A DNA stretch of 64,000 nt from Pandoraea vervacti (GCF_000934605.2 NZ_CP010897.2:2666001-2730000); one strand, 5' to 3'; counted from the first letter of the stretch, positions 17,626 through 26,993 are shown. Numbers and translations are program-made. The notes: a model not told the origin generated them from the sequence alone.

Positions 17626-18096
17626 ATGCTGAGGGACTGCACAAGCGCTGTTCGGACCGTCAGGCGGACGATGTCGAGCGTTGCCGTGGTGAGCGGGCAG
17701 ATTCTGTGCGTTTATTCCCCACATTTGCCCGCCTGCGCCAACGCGCCACGGCCGAAGACTCTCGTCACGGCGGCCAACGTCGATCCGGGCACGCCGCAGT
17801 CCGGGCGGCGCGTCAAGCCTGCCTACACCGACTGGACGCGCCCCGATGCGGATGTCGGCACGGTGAGGCGTGAAATGGCCGCCTGCGGCTATACCGATTT
17901 CGACATGCCGTCCGACACCATGAAGCTCAACGACGTGGCATCGGCCCAGCTTTGCATGCTCGACAAGGGATTCCGATACGGTTGGTCGTATCAGGCGCTG
18001 CTTTGCAGGACGACGCCGTCGCTGAGCGCGTGTCGCGGCAAGTCTATCGACGCCGCGCATTGCTGCGCGGCGCCGACGGCTGCCGGTGCGAAGTGA
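17626..18096 (+). CDS. Small conserved hypothetical, probably exported
   Basis: 156 residues. A hydrophobic segment at about 17-35 (MSSVAVVSGQILCVYSPHLPAC region) could be a poor signal peptide. The C-terminal half, with DWTRPDADVGTVRREMAACGY and AQLCMLDKGFRY, resembles a group of small Cys-containing exported proteins seen in Burkholderiales whose role is unknown. GAGG lies 6 bases before the ATG. It stands alone between divergent and convergent neighbours. Six cysteines in the C-terminal part suggest disulfides. Confidence 0.6.
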   Translation: MLRDCTSAVRTVRRTMSSVAVVSGQILCVYSPHLPACANAPRPKTLVTAANVDPGTPQSGRRVKPAYTDWTRPDADVGTVRREMAACGYTDFDMPSDTMKLNDVASAQLCMLDKGFRYGWSYQALLCRTTPSLSACRGKSIDAAHCCAAPTAAGAK

Positions 18097-18208
18097 TTGA
18101 ATTCGGCTGGATCTGACCGGGCAGGGTAAGAGGGTAAGGAAAGCTCGGCAGGCGCCGGAAGGTGACCCAGCGGCGGCCGAGCAGTGAAAGCCCTGCCGCG
18201 CAAGCGTG

Positions 18209-19213
18209 TCAGACCGGCTGGCGCGGGGACGTGCGACGCGGCGCAAGGCGCCGGGCGATGCGACCCAACGCACGCACTTGCTGCGCAATCACCCCCATGC
18301 CATAGCGGCGGGACCGGCCCTCCGGCGCGGGCAACTGGTCGCGAATGCCCGTCGGCTCGACGGTGCGCTCCCACGACGCCGTGCGAAACAGCATGTCCCA
18401 CCACGGAAACAGCACGCCGAAGTTGCAGCCGTAGCGGGTACCCTCATGACCGTAACCGATGGCGTGATGGCGACGATGGAAGGTCGGGCTCACGATCAGG
18501 CGTTCGAGCACCGGCCCATAAGGCAGACGGGCATTCACGTGCTGCACGCTTTGCAGGAAGTTGCCCACGGCCACGAGCACGACGTACTGTGCCGGTTGCA
18601 CGCCGATGAACAGGGCGATCGCCGCGAAGAACGCCGCCTGAACGATATCGTCGAGGAAATGATTCCGGTCGTCCGACCATAACGACATCTGTTGCTGGCT
18701 GTGATGCACGGCGTGAAGCTCCCACCAGACGCCGAAGCGATGCTGCCAGCGGTGGTACCAGTAACCGGCGAAGTCCAGCACCGTGAGGTACATCAGGAAC
18801 GAAACGATAGGCTGATCGGTCACGCCGGGATACAGTCCGTCGAGATCGACGCTCGGCAACCCGTGAATCACCATCTGGCTCTGCAATTCGTTGAACACCG
18901 GTTGCAGCACGATGAAAAACAGCAAATTCAGAATGCCGAGCTTGGCGATCCAGGTGTAGATGACGTCGGCACGGACCTGCTTGCGATCCTGCCATCGCTC
19001 CACCGGGCGCAGGGCTTCGAGGGGACGCAGCAGCAAATAGGTCAGCCCGACCTGCATGACCCCGATGATGACGAGATAAAGGGCGTCGTAGATATCGTCG
19101 TCATAGCCCATCAGGTTGAAGTGGAACAGCAGTGGCTGCACCACATCGACGTAGATGAGGGTCTGGACGGCGGAAATGCCGCTATCGACGAAGTTGAGAG
19201 CTTCCTGAATCAT
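18209..19213 (-). CDS. Fatty acid hydroxylase / sterol desaturase family membrane protein
   Basis: 334 residues with about five membrane helices. The three histidine clusters of the family's di-iron site are present: HRWQH (about residue 155), HAVHH (about 168) and HRRHH (about 249). Such enzymes hydroxylate or desaturate lipids using O2. The C-terminal tail is Arg-rich and not conserved. It lies 12 bases after the beta-propeller gene, so the two form an operon. The substrate is unknown; a membrane lipid or hopanoid-like compound is plausible. Confidence 0.9.
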   Translation of the reverse strand: MIQEALNFVDSGISAVQTLIYVDVVQPLLFHFNLMGYDDDIYDALYLVIIGVMQVGLTYLLLRPLEALRPVERWQDRKQVRADVIYTWIAKLGILNLLFFIVLQPVFNELQSQMVIHGLPSVDLDGLYPGVTDQPIVSFLMYLTVLDFAGYWYHRWQHRFGVWWELHAVHHSQQQMSLWSDDRNHFLDDIVQAAFFAAIALFIGVQPAQYVVLVAVGNFLQSVQHVNARLPYGPVLERLIVSPTFHRRHHAIGYGHEGTRYGCNFGVLFPWWDMLFRTASWERTVEPTGIRDQLPAPEGRSRRYGMGVIAQQVRALGRIARRLAPRRTSPRQPV

Positions 19214-19225
19214 CTGTCGGTCGTG

Positions 19226-20263
19226 TCAGTCCGGATTCGGTGAAAGTACGGGCGCCCGATCGGCAAAGTAAATGCCGTGCGGCGACCGGTTCACGGCAAT
19301 GGTGTCGACCAGCTTGCGCGCAGGCAGGTCGATCACGCCAACGTGGCGTGCAAACCGGAACGTCACCCAAAGATAGCGTTTATCTGCGGACAATTCCATA
19401 TCGTCCGGTCCCGGCATCAGGCCGGTGATGTCGGCCACCTTGGTGAGCGTTTCGTAATCGATGATGCTGATGGTGCTCTCGACCCGGTTGCTCACGGCAA
19501 TGTGACGGCCGTCGGAGAGCGAGCGGAAGTTGTGGGCGCCGCGCCCGGTCTGGATGCGCTTGACGACTTTCTGGGTGCGCCAGTCCACGACGGCCACATC
19601 GTCCTCGCCGGTCATGCCCACGAGCAGGTACTTGTCGCCCGGCGTCATCCACAGGCCAGCCGGGGTCTTGCCGACCGGCATGCGCCATTTCACGGTCTGC
19701 GTCGGCAGGTCGATGGCCACCACTTCGCCCGAATCCTGCAACGTCACGAAGACCGTCTTGCTGTCGGACGAGAACGTCATGTGGCTCGGTGTCTTGGCCA
19801 GGGGAATCCGCTTGGCAACCGTGACGTTTTCGCCGTCGTAGTGATAAAGATCGACACGATCGAGACGCAGCGCCGCCGTGACGAACCACTTGCGATCGGG
19901 TGAAAAGCCGAGTTGGTACGGATCGTCGATATCGGCCACCTGGCGTTGGAACTTGCCGGTGGTCGGGTCGAGGAACATCAGGCTGTTCGAGACCGAGTTG
20001 GCGACAATCAGCGAACGCTTGTCAGGCGTGATCATGAGGTGATGCGGCTCTTTGCCCGTGGGCATCGTGCCGACGACCTTATGCGAGGCCTGATCGATGA
20101 GGGAGAGTTGCGCGGCGCCGGAGTCGAGCACGATCACCGTGCCGGCGTGGGCGGACGAAACGGTCAGCGCAAGCGTGGCGGCAACCAGCATCGAGAACGT
20201 CGCCGCGGCGCGCAAACGACTGGCCAGCCAGGAAAGCTTCGGGGGCTTGGAAGAAAACACCAT
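19226..20263 (-). CDS. Periplasmic YVTN-type beta-propeller protein
   Basis: 345 residues with a Sec signal peptide ending near SSAHA-G (about residue 40). The mature part consists of about seven 40-residue blades, with repeats of the type VVGTMPTGKEPHHLMITPDKRSL, typical of YncE/YVTN surface or redox-associated propellers. No catalytic residues are apparent, and a binding or scaffold role is likely. It is the first gene of an operon with the hydroxylase-like membrane protein, so it may present or sense that enzyme's lipid product (inference). Confidence 0.88.
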   Translation of the reverse strand: MVFSSKPPKLSWLASRLRAAATFSMLVAATLALTVSSAHAGTVIVLDSGAAQLSLIDQASHKVVGTMPTGKEPHHLMITPDKRSLIVANSVSNSLMFLDPTTGKFQRQVADIDDPYQLGFSPDRKWFVTAALRLDRVDLYHYDGENVTVAKRIPLAKTPSHMTFSSDSKTVFVTLQDSGEVVAIDLPTQTVKWRMPVGKTPAGLWMTPGDKYLLVGMTGEDDVAVVDWRTQKVVKRIQTGRGAHNFRSLSDGRHIAVSNRVESTISIIDYETLTKVADITGLMPGPDDMELSADKRYLWVTFRFARHVGVIDLPARKLVDTIAVNRSPHGIYFADRAPVLSPNPD

Positions 20264-20435
20264 GAATGCCTAGGGTAGGGCGAAAAACGGTGACGTTTGC
20301 CGGTCAGCCATGCCGATGCACACTATCGGTTACCAAATGGGTGACTAACTTAACGTCGATTCTCACGTTAAACGCGCCAGACATCCCGTCCGTTGACAAG
20401 AAAATGGGACGAAATCCCAAGCGAGTGCCGTCAGA

Positions 20436-21014
20436 TCAGGGCGACGGGAGGTCCGCGGCGGTCGCGCCGTCCCAGTGCGCCAGCAACTGCAAGGCCTCGC
20501 GGGTCCAGTCGAGCCAGCCCTGTTCGTAACGTACGCCCAGTCGGAGGATGTGTCGTTGCAGCGCGGCTTCCCGGCTGAGCGGCGGGGCGGTTCCGCCTGA
20601 CGGAAAATCGCGCGCCTCGATGGCCCGATACGCCGCCAGTTTTTGCGCATGCAGCGCGGCGCGACGCGCCAGTTCGGGTTGCAGACCCAGCGGGCCGATG
20701 GCGGCGTCCGCCCGCAGGCGGACCATGAGGTCGTCGCGCAGATCGGACGGCTCGGTCCGTGTGCCGGCCCAGCTCAGCAGTTCGTCACGCCCGGCGTCGC
20801 GCACCCGGTAGACGCGCTTGCGGGTTCGCCCGCCATCGGGCGCCGCCATCGAATCGATCCATCCGGCCGCCTCCATGCGGGCCAGCTCACGGTAGATCTG
20901 CTGATGCGTGGCACGCCAGAAAAAGCCGATGGACTTGTCGAACCGGCGCGCGAGGTCGTACCCCGACGAGGGTTTTTCCAGCAAAGAGGTCATCAGGGCG
21001 TGAGCAAGCGGCAT
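20436..21014 (-). CDS. PadR-family transcriptional regulator
   Basis: 192 residues from ATG 21014; the longer frame would need a TTG start inside the operator. The N-terminal winged helix (ALMTSLLEKPSSGYDLARRF ... TYREL-like helix ... DGGRTRKRVYRV wing) is the PadR signature. The C-terminal half is helical (PadR C-terminal dimerisation domain). It is divergent from the dienoyl-CoA reductase-like gene. Between them lie two nearly identical palindromes ATGCAACNNGTTGCAT, the obvious binding sites. It is expected to repress both genes until a phenolic or acyl-type effector binds. Confidence 0.92.
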   Translation of the reverse strand: MPLAHALMTSLLEKPSSGYDLARRFDKSIGFFWRATHQQIYRELARMEAAGWIDSMAAPDGGRTRKRVYRVRDAGRDELLSWAGTRTEPSDLRDDLMVRLRADAAIGPLGLQPELARRAALHAQKLAAYRAIEARDFPSGGTAPPLSREAALQRHILRLGVRYEQGWLDWTREALQLLAHWDGATAADLPSP

Positions 21015-21042
21015 GCCCGGTAGTCTAGGGACTCTAATCTCA

Positions 21043-21062
21043 CTATGCAACTTGTTGCATAG
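21043..21062. promoter_or_regulatory. PadR operator 1
   Basis: CTATGCAACTTGTTGCATAG is a palindrome with 8-bp perfect arms around CTTG. It lies 29 bases upstream of the padR ATG, where it would cover the padR -10 region, and its right half can supply the -35 (TTGTTG or TTGCAT) of the divergent reductase gene. Confidence 0.85.
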
Positions 21063-21081
21063 TCACTCGGGCGCTTAGAAT
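21052..21081 (+). promoter_or_regulatory. Putative sigma70 promoter for the FadH-like gene
   Basis: A -35 TTGTTG at 21052-21057 and a -10 TAGAAT at 21076-21081 are 18 bases apart. The -35 lies in operator 1, and operator 2 starts about 12 bases after the -10, around the expected transcription start. In the other direction TTGACG (21088-21083) is a candidate -35 for padR. Confidence 0.5.
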
Positions 21082-21092
21082 CGTCGTCAAAC

Positions 21093-21110
21093 TATGCAAC
21101 CGGTTGCATA
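21093..21110. promoter_or_regulatory. PadR operator 2
   Basis: TATGCAACCGGTTGCATA is a perfect 18-bp palindrome with the same half-site as operator 1. The two centres are 49 bp apart, which would allow two PadR dimers to block both divergent promoters. Confidence 0.85.
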
Positions 21111-21192
21111 ACCGGCGATTGCGAGACTGCCCGCAGCCTTCAACCCCCACCTCCCAAGGCGCTACGCCGGACGACGAGAGAGAGACAAAACG

Positions 21193-23214
21193 ATGAGCGG
21201 CTATCCCCACCTGATGCGGCCCCTGGATCTGGGCTTTACGACATTGCGCAACCGTGTGCTGATGGGATCGATGCACGTCGGTCTGGAAGAGGCTCGCAAC
21301 GGCTTCGCCCGAATGGCCGAGTTCTATGCCGAGCGGGCGCGAGGCGGTGTGGCGTTGATAGTGACGGGCGGCATTGCACCGAACGACGCCGGACGTCCCT
21401 ACGCGGGCGGCGCGAAGCTCAGCACCGAAGACGAAGCGGACAAACACCGTGTCGTGACCGAAGCGGTACATGCGGCCGGCGGCAAGATCGCCATGCAGAT
21501 CCTGCACTTCGGGCGCTATGCCTACCATCCCGATCTCGTCGCCCCCAGCGCCTTGCAGGCGCCGATCACGCCAGCCAAACCGCGTGAACTGACGAGCGAC
21601 GAGGTCGAGGCGACCATCGACGACTTCGCGAGCTGCGCCGCGCTCGCGCGGCGTGCCGGGTACGACGGCGTCGAAATCATGGGCTCCGAGGGGTACCTGA
21701 TCAACGAGTTCATCGCGGCTCGCACCAACCATCGCACCGATGCGTGGGGCGGAAGTTTCGAGCGCCGGATCCGCTTTCCGATCGAGATCGTGCGACGCGT
21801 GCGCGAGCGGGTGGGGCGCGAATTCATCATCATCTACCGCCTGTCGATGCTCGATCTGGTCGAAGGGGGATCCACGTTCGACGAAGTGGTGCAACTCGCG
21901 CGCGCGGTCGAAGCCGCGGGCGCCACCCTGATCAATACCGGCATCGGCTGGCATGAGGCACGTATTCCGACAATTGCCACGAGCGTGCCGCGCGCCGCCT
22001 TTGCGTGGGTGACCGGCAAGCTCAAAGGGCATGTCGGCATTCCGCTGATTACGACGAACCGCATCAATGTGCCGGACGTCGCTGAGCGGATTCTTGCCCG
22101 CGGCGAGGCGGACATGGTGTCGATGGCGCGCCCGCTGCTGGCCGATCCGGCGTTCGTGAACAAGGCAGCCACCGATCGCGCCGAGACCATCAACACCTGT
22201 ATCGGGTGCAACCAGGCGTGTCTCGATCACACCTTCAGCGGCAAGATCACGTCGTGTCTGGTCAACCCCCTGGCGTGTCACGAGACGGAGTTGCGCATCG
22301 AGCCGACCGGGCGCCGGCGGCGTATCGCGGTGGTCGGGGCTGGGCCCGCCGGGTTGGCCGCCGCGAGCGTCGCGGCCCGCCGAGGGCATGACGTCACGCT
22401 GATCGAGGCCGACGCGCAGATCGGCGGCCAGTTCAATATGGCCAAGCGGATTCCCGGCAAGGAAGAGTTCTTCGAAACGTTGCGCTATTTCCGGCACGAA
22501 CTGGACGCGAGCGGCGTCAAGGTCCGGCTGAACACGCGTGCCACCGTGGACTCGCTCGTCGAGGGCGGCTACGACGACGTCGTGCTGGCGACCGGTGTCG
22601 TGCCGCGCACGCCCGCGATCGAGGGGATCGATCATCCAAAGGTGCTCAGCTATATCGATGTGCTCCGCGACGATGCGACGGTCGGCCAGACCGTTGCCGT
22701 GATCGGGGCGGGCGGCATCGGCTTCGACGTCGCCGAGTTCCTGACGCAAGCCGGTGAGAGCGCCACGCTCGTGCCGGAGAAGTTCTATGCCGAGTGGGGC
22801 ATCGACCCGTCCTATGCGCATGCCGGCGGATTGCGCCCCCCTGCGCCGCAGACATCGCCGCGCAAGGTCTACCTGATGCAGCGCAAGACGTCGAAAGTCG
22901 GCGACGGGCTGGGCAAGACCACGGGATGGATTCATCGAACTTCACTCAAACACCGTGGCGTAGAGATGATTCCCGGTGTGACGTATCGCCGTATCGACGA
23001 TGAAGGCTTGCACGTCACCATCGACGACACGCCTCACGTCCTATCCGTTGATAACGTAGTTTTGTGCACGGGACAGGAGCCAATGCGGGAATTGGCTGAT
23101 GGTGTGCGTGCTGCGGGTGTGCGTGTCCATGTCATTGGCGGGGCCGATGTGGCGGCGGAACTCGATGCAAAGCGGGCGATCCGGCAGGGAACGGAGCTGG
23201 CGATCGACCTATAA
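21193..23214 (+). CDS. NADPH-dependent 2,4-dienoyl-CoA reductase-like flavoenzyme (FadH family)
   Basis: 673 residues, the normal FadH length. The N-terminal old-yellow-enzyme barrel (residues 1-330) binds FMN. Cys336, Cys339, Cys343 and Cys355 (CIGCNQAC...SC) bind a [4Fe-4S] cluster. The C-terminal half has the FAD-binding motif GAGPAGLAAA (about residue 382) and an NAD(P)H-binding GAGGIGFDVAE (about 508). Family members reduce 2,4-dienoyl-CoA during unsaturated fatty acid oxidation, but PadR control hints at an aromatic or enone substrate instead. GAGAGAG lies about 12 bases before the ATG. Confidence 0.92.
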   Translation: MSGYPHLMRPLDLGFTTLRNRVLMGSMHVGLEEARNGFARMAEFYAERARGGVALIVTGGIAPNDAGRPYAGGAKLSTEDEADKHRVVTEAVHAAGGKIAMQILHFGRYAYHPDLVAPSALQAPITPAKPRELTSDEVEATIDDFASCAALARRAGYDGVEIMGSEGYLINEFIAARTNHRTDAWGGSFERRIRFPIEIVRRVRERVGREFIIIYRLSMLDLVEGGSTFDEVVQLARAVEAAGATLINTGIGWHEARIPTIATSVPRAAFAWVTGKLKGHVGIPLITTNRINVPDVAERILARGEADMVSMARPLLADPAFVNKAATDRAETINTCIGCNQACLDHTFSGKITSCLVNPLACHETELRIEPTGRRRRIAVVGAGPAGLAAASVAARRGHDVTLIEADAQIGGQFNMAKRIPGKEEFFETLRYFRHELDASGVKVRLNTRATVDSLVEGGYDDVVLATGVVPRTPAIEGIDHPKVLSYIDVLRDDATVGQTVAVIGAGGIGFDVAEFLTQAGESATLVPEKFYAEWGIDPSYAHAGGLRPPAPQTSPRKVYLMQRKTSKVGDGLGKTTGWIHRTSLKHRGVEMIPGVTYRRIDDEGLHVTIDDTPHVLSVDNVVLCTGQEPMRELADGVRAAGVRVHVIGGADVAAELDAKRAIRQGTELAIDL

Positions 23215-23437
23215 CTTTAGAGAGCCACGCGGGGCGCGGCATACCGTTGTGAGAGAATGAGGCCTCGTGAATCCCGCTGATTGAAGGCGGTTTCACGATG
23301 CCAAGCGTACGTGCCAAGTGCCGGGCACGACGTTTCCGCGGCACGCTGCGGATGCCACCGTTACGGTGCGCCGTCACGGTGTCTTCGCAGCGGCCTCAGT
23401 GGGAACCTGTACCGTGTGGCCGACGGTGTCATCGTCA

Positions 23438-25213
23438 ATGAAGCGCAAGTTACTCTCGGCCGGTTCGTTCACCGGTCGTCTCCGGTTACAGAACCTCGCC
23501 GTTGTCTCCGCTGTCGTCATCCTTTGTAGTGGCCTGCTTGTCTTGGCCTGGGGAACTTACCGCCAGGCCAGCGACGCCGAGCTCGCCCTCGAAGCGTTGC
23601 GCGCCACGCTGCTGGCGATGGAGAAAGCGTCTGCTGAACGCGGGCCGGCCAATGCCGTGCTCGGCGCAGACCTCCCGCTGCCCGACGCCTCGGTCATCGC
23701 GTTGCGTAACGCGCGCGATGCGACCAATGCGCGTCTTCAGGCATTGCTCACCGTGCTCTCGTCCGACCGATGCGGTCAATGCGCGAGCAGTCTGCGTGCC
23801 GTCGAACGGGCACGACTCGACCTCGCGGCGGCAAGCGCCAATGTCGACCTGCTGGTGCAGCGTCCACGCGAGATGCGTAGCGACGCGGCCGTGCGAGACG
23901 CTGTCGAGCGTATGGTCCGCGTCATCGCCGATTTCACGCCGGTCGCGTCGTCGCGCATCGATGTCGTCTCGCGTGGCGCGCCAGACGCACTTCACTACAT
24001 CATCCTCGCCCGATTGGCTGCCGATCTTCGCGAGCACGCAGGACAACTCGGCTCGCACTTCACCGCCGCGCTCACCACCCGGCAAATGCTCAACGAAGCG
24101 GATCAGCGCACCATTGAGCGCACGCTCGGGCGCATCGACCAGCTTCGCGACATGATCGTTTCCCGGGTGACGGACCCGCCGGAACTCGGCCCCGGCACGC
24201 TCAACGCCCTGAATTCGCAGTACTTCGGGGCAGGGCTGCATTACGTGGCGACGGTGCGTACCTTGGCCGCCCAGCCACGCCCGCCCTCGATGACGACGGC
24301 CGAGTTCGCCGCCCACTATGTGCCGACGATGCGCGCGATCACCGACCTGCGCGACAGCATGCTCGCGCGCGCGAAGCACAACGTCGAGGCGCGGCGCACC
24401 AACGCACTGCGGCTATTGATCCTGACGGCGGTGGCCGAGGTCATCCTCGTGTTGGTGATCGTGGTTGTCCTGCGGAACTTCCGGCGCACGGTGGTGCTTC
24501 CCTTCGAGGCGGCCACCCGCTTTGTCGACTCGCTCGCGCAGGGCAATCTCGATGCCACTGTGCCCGGCGAAGGCTTGCCGTTAAAGCGCCCTCAGGTCAG
24601 CGCGGTGTTCGATGCCCTGCGCGTATTGCGCCTCAACGCCGTCGAACTGGTGCAACTGCGGCGCGAACGCGCGAGATTGTTGGGCGAGCTGGAGATGACC
24701 GCAGACACCGACACGCTGACCGGACTGATGAATTGGCGGGCGTTTGCGCGTCAGGCGCAGACGTTATGCGCCGCGGCAGCGCCGGGCCGGGTCACGCTGA
24801 TCAAGTTCGATATCGACAACTTCACCCAGATCAACGCCGCGTGGGGTCACAGCGTGGGCGACGACGTGCTGAGTCGTGTGGGCGCGGTATGCCTGAACAC
24901 GACGCAGCCGGGAGACGTCGTGGCGCGCTTGGGCGCGGATGCCTTCGTGGTGCTGGCGCGCGTGCTGGACGAGTCGCGGGCACGCCAATTTGCCGAACTG
25001 CTGCGCGGACGCATCGAAGCCACGGCCCTGAAGCTCCCCAACGGCGAGGTGCTGCCGCTCACGGCGAGCTTCGGGATTGCGATGGCGGACCCCACGACGT
25101 TCGACGCCGAGGGGGCGCCAACCGGCGAGCCGCCAAATCTCTCGTCGCTACTGAGTCAGGCCGAGCGCCAATTGCATGCCGCCCGGCAAGCCCGGCGTCA
25201 TGCGATCGACTAG
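23438..25213 (+). CDS. Membrane sensor protein with degenerate GGDEF domain
   Basis: 591 residues from ATG 23438; the frame continues 40 codons upstream without protein character. TM1 is at about residues 17-38, a periplasmic helical sensor of about 280 residues follows (with a Cys pair in RCGQCASS), TM2 is at about 322-345, then a HAMP-like linker and a GGDEF-fold domain (from about residue 430, TDTLTGLMNWRAF and FDIDNFTQINAAWGHSVGDDVL). The signature itself reads GADAF near residue 500 instead of GGDEF/GGEEF. The metal- and GTP-binding pattern is therefore altered, and diguanylate cyclase activity is doubtful. It may act as a GTP or c-di-GMP sensor. Confidence 0.88.
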   Translation: MKRKLLSAGSFTGRLRLQNLAVVSAVVILCSGLLVLAWGTYRQASDAELALEALRATLLAMEKASAERGPANAVLGADLPLPDASVIALRNARDATNARLQALLTVLSSDRCGQCASSLRAVERARLDLAAASANVDLLVQRPREMRSDAAVRDAVERMVRVIADFTPVASSRIDVVSRGAPDALHYIILARLAADLREHAGQLGSHFTAALTTRQMLNEADQRTIERTLGRIDQLRDMIVSRVTDPPELGPGTLNALNSQYFGAGLHYVATVRTLAAQPRPPSMTTAEFAAHYVPTMRAITDLRDSMLARAKHNVEARRTNALRLLILTAVAEVILVLVIVVVLRNFRRTVVLPFEAATRFVDSLAQGNLDATVPGEGLPLKRPQVSAVFDALRVLRLNAVELVQLRRERARLLGELEMTADTDTLTGLMNWRAFARQAQTLCAAAAPGRVTLIKFDIDNFTQINAAWGHSVGDDVLSRVGAVCLNTTQPGDVVARLGADAFVVLARVLDESRARQFAELLRGRIEATALKLPNGEVLPLTASFGIAMADPTTFDAEGAPTGEPPNLSSLLSQAERQLHAARQARRHAID

Positions 25214-25317
25214 TGATCGGGTAATGATCGACAAATGCTCGAGTGGGCCGCTGTGGCAAGCAGGTCAGGGCGCGTGGGCATCACACGCCCTGCATCGCTC
25301 GCGTTGATGCCCGACAC

Positions 25318-26829
25318 TCATGCCCAGCGAGGCGTTGCCGTACCCAGCGCCATGGCGGGCAGGGCCCAATCGACCGGCGTGCCGACGATCGACATCGGCG
25401 TTGCGACACGCCGCACCGGTCCCCACGACGTATCTTCGATGCGCGACGACAGGTCCGCAGGTGCCTCTCCGGCCAGTGGTGAGGGGCCATCGACCGACGA
25501 GCGATGCGTCGCCAGCAAGCCGGCGGTGCTCGCGAGCGACGCACGAATCGTCGTGCCTGCGCCGCGTGTCTGACGCAGTGCCAGCGCATGGACCGCCGCT
25601 GCCGCCATGAGATATCCCGTCGCGTAATCGATGCCTTGTCCGGGTAGCGGCACCGGTCGCTGAGCGCCGGCGGCACGCATGCCGGCATCGGCGATCCCGG
25701 CACTCATTTGCACCAGGCTGTCGAAGCCGCGCCGGGCATGCCAGGGGCCTTGCCAGCCATAGGCGTCGAGCGAGACGTCGATAAGCGCCGGGTTGAGTTC
25801 ACGACGGCGCGCGGCGCCGAATCCTAAACGTTCCAGTGCATCGGGGCGATAGCCGTGGACGACGATGTCCGCATCGCGAAGCAAATCCTCCAGCACGGCT
25901 CGCCCGTTTGCCTGCTTCAGATCGAGTCGGGCGCACCGTTTGCCTTGCACGACCTCGGGCACCGTGCCGACTTCGTCCCAGTCCGGTGGATCGATGCGTA
26001 GCACCTGTGCGCCGAAGCCCGCGAGAAAGCGCGTGGCCGTCGGCCCAGCGAGGATACGGGTCAGATCGAGCACGCGAATGCCGCTCAGCGGCCGCTCGCG
26101 CATCGGTTGCCACTGACGTGCGCGGGGGGTATCGGCGACATCGAAGGTCTCCCATTGCAGCAGCGGCGCGGCCGCGACGGCCATGCCTTGCGGATGCTCG
26201 CGCCATTGCGCCAGCGTGCGCATGGCGGCAGCGCATCCTCCCTGAGCGACGATCGCGCTCTCCAGCGCGTCGGCTTTCCACGTCGTCACGGCGCGCGCCA
26301 CGTCCTCACGCTTTGCCTCGACGCCGAGCACGGCCAGTGCTGCCGCGCGATGGTGCGCGGCGTTCGTGTGCAACCGGATCCAGCCATCCTCGGTTCGATA
26401 GTCGCCGGCGATCGGGTCCCACATGGGAGGCGACGACCAGCCCTGAGCCCGCAACGATGTTTGAAACCAGAACGACGCCAACCGTCGGTCGACGTTCACG
26501 CGAGGCATTGCGGCACGCGCGTTCAAGCCGTAGTCGCCTGCCGCACCGGCCGCGAGTCCAGCCACGGCCAGCGTTGCCGTCGCAATGGCCGACGTGGCGA
26601 AGTCGGTGTAAGGAAATGCGCATGGCAACGCGCCTTCGCCGCTGATCGTGAGAGTGATCTCAGGGCCGCCATCGCTGATGTCGCCAGCGCTGCCGGTGAC
26701 GGCACGTCGCATTGCGCAGAGATAGGCCGCAACGAAGCCCGTATCCTCAGCGAGCGGGATGACAGTGCCGGGGAGGGAGACTGAGGCGGATGCAGAAACA
26801 GAAGCGGCGTCGGATGCAGAGCAATGCAT
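25318..26829 (-). CDS. CaiB/BaiF family CoA transferase (tandem-domain)
   Basis: 503 residues from ATG 26829, which has GAGGAC just upstream; the frame extends 22 codons further. The C-terminal half has the class III CoA-transferase core (RPLSGIRVLDLTRILAGP, about residue 253 on, and the later FDSLVQMSAGI). The N-terminal half is a weaker CaiB-like region, as in two-domain family members. Such enzymes move CoA between carboxylic acids. It is divergent from an HTH-citrate synthase gene now disrupted by an IS element. This neighbour pair suggests that the two acted in one acyl-CoA/dicarboxylate pathway (inference). Substrate unknown. Confidence 0.85.
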   Translation of the reverse strand: MHCSASDAASVSASASVSLPGTVIPLAEDTGFVAAYLCAMRRAVTGSAGDISDGGPEITLTISGEGALPCAFPYTDFATSAIATATLAVAGLAAGAAGDYGLNARAAMPRVNVDRRLASFWFQTSLRAQGWSSPPMWDPIAGDYRTEDGWIRLHTNAAHHRAAALAVLGVEAKREDVARAVTTWKADALESAIVAQGGCAAAMRTLAQWREHPQGMAVAAAPLLQWETFDVADTPRARQWQPMRERPLSGIRVLDLTRILAGPTATRFLAGFGAQVLRIDPPDWDEVGTVPEVVQGKRCARLDLKQANGRAVLEDLLRDADIVVHGYRPDALERLGFGAARRRELNPALIDVSLDAYGWQGPWHARRGFDSLVQMSAGIADAGMRAAGAQRPVPLPGQGIDYATGYLMAAAAVHALALRQTRGAGTTIRASLASTAGLLATHRSSVDGPSPLAGEAPADLSSRIEDTSWGPVRRVATPMSIVGTPVDWALPAMALGTATPRWA

Positions 26830-26927
26830 GGGAAGTCCTCGAACGATTCGATACGTGGCGTCGCAGTGAGTCGCGATGCAAGACTGCCGGCGCATTGAAG
26901 CTTAAGCCCATGGATTTTATTGTCAAT

Positions 26928-26946
26928 ATTGATTAACTTAATCAAT
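26928..26946. promoter_or_regulatory. Palindromic operator between the CoA transferase and citrate synthase-like genes
   Basis: ATTGATTAACTTAATCAAT has perfect 9-bp arms around one central base, in an AT-rich stretch (26917-26950) unlike its GC-rich surroundings. CAATATTG (26924-26931) overlaps it. It is a likely site for a regulator of both divergent genes, possibly the HTH domain of the citrate synthase-like protein itself. Confidence 0.65.
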
Positions 26947-26993
26947 CTGTTGGCGTCTCATTCCCTCATTCCGTATTCGTCGGGGACTCGACC

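Noticed and set aside
21043..22935. 630-codon minus-strand frame
   Set aside because: Antisense to the FadH-like gene; starts within the PadR operators and has no motifs.
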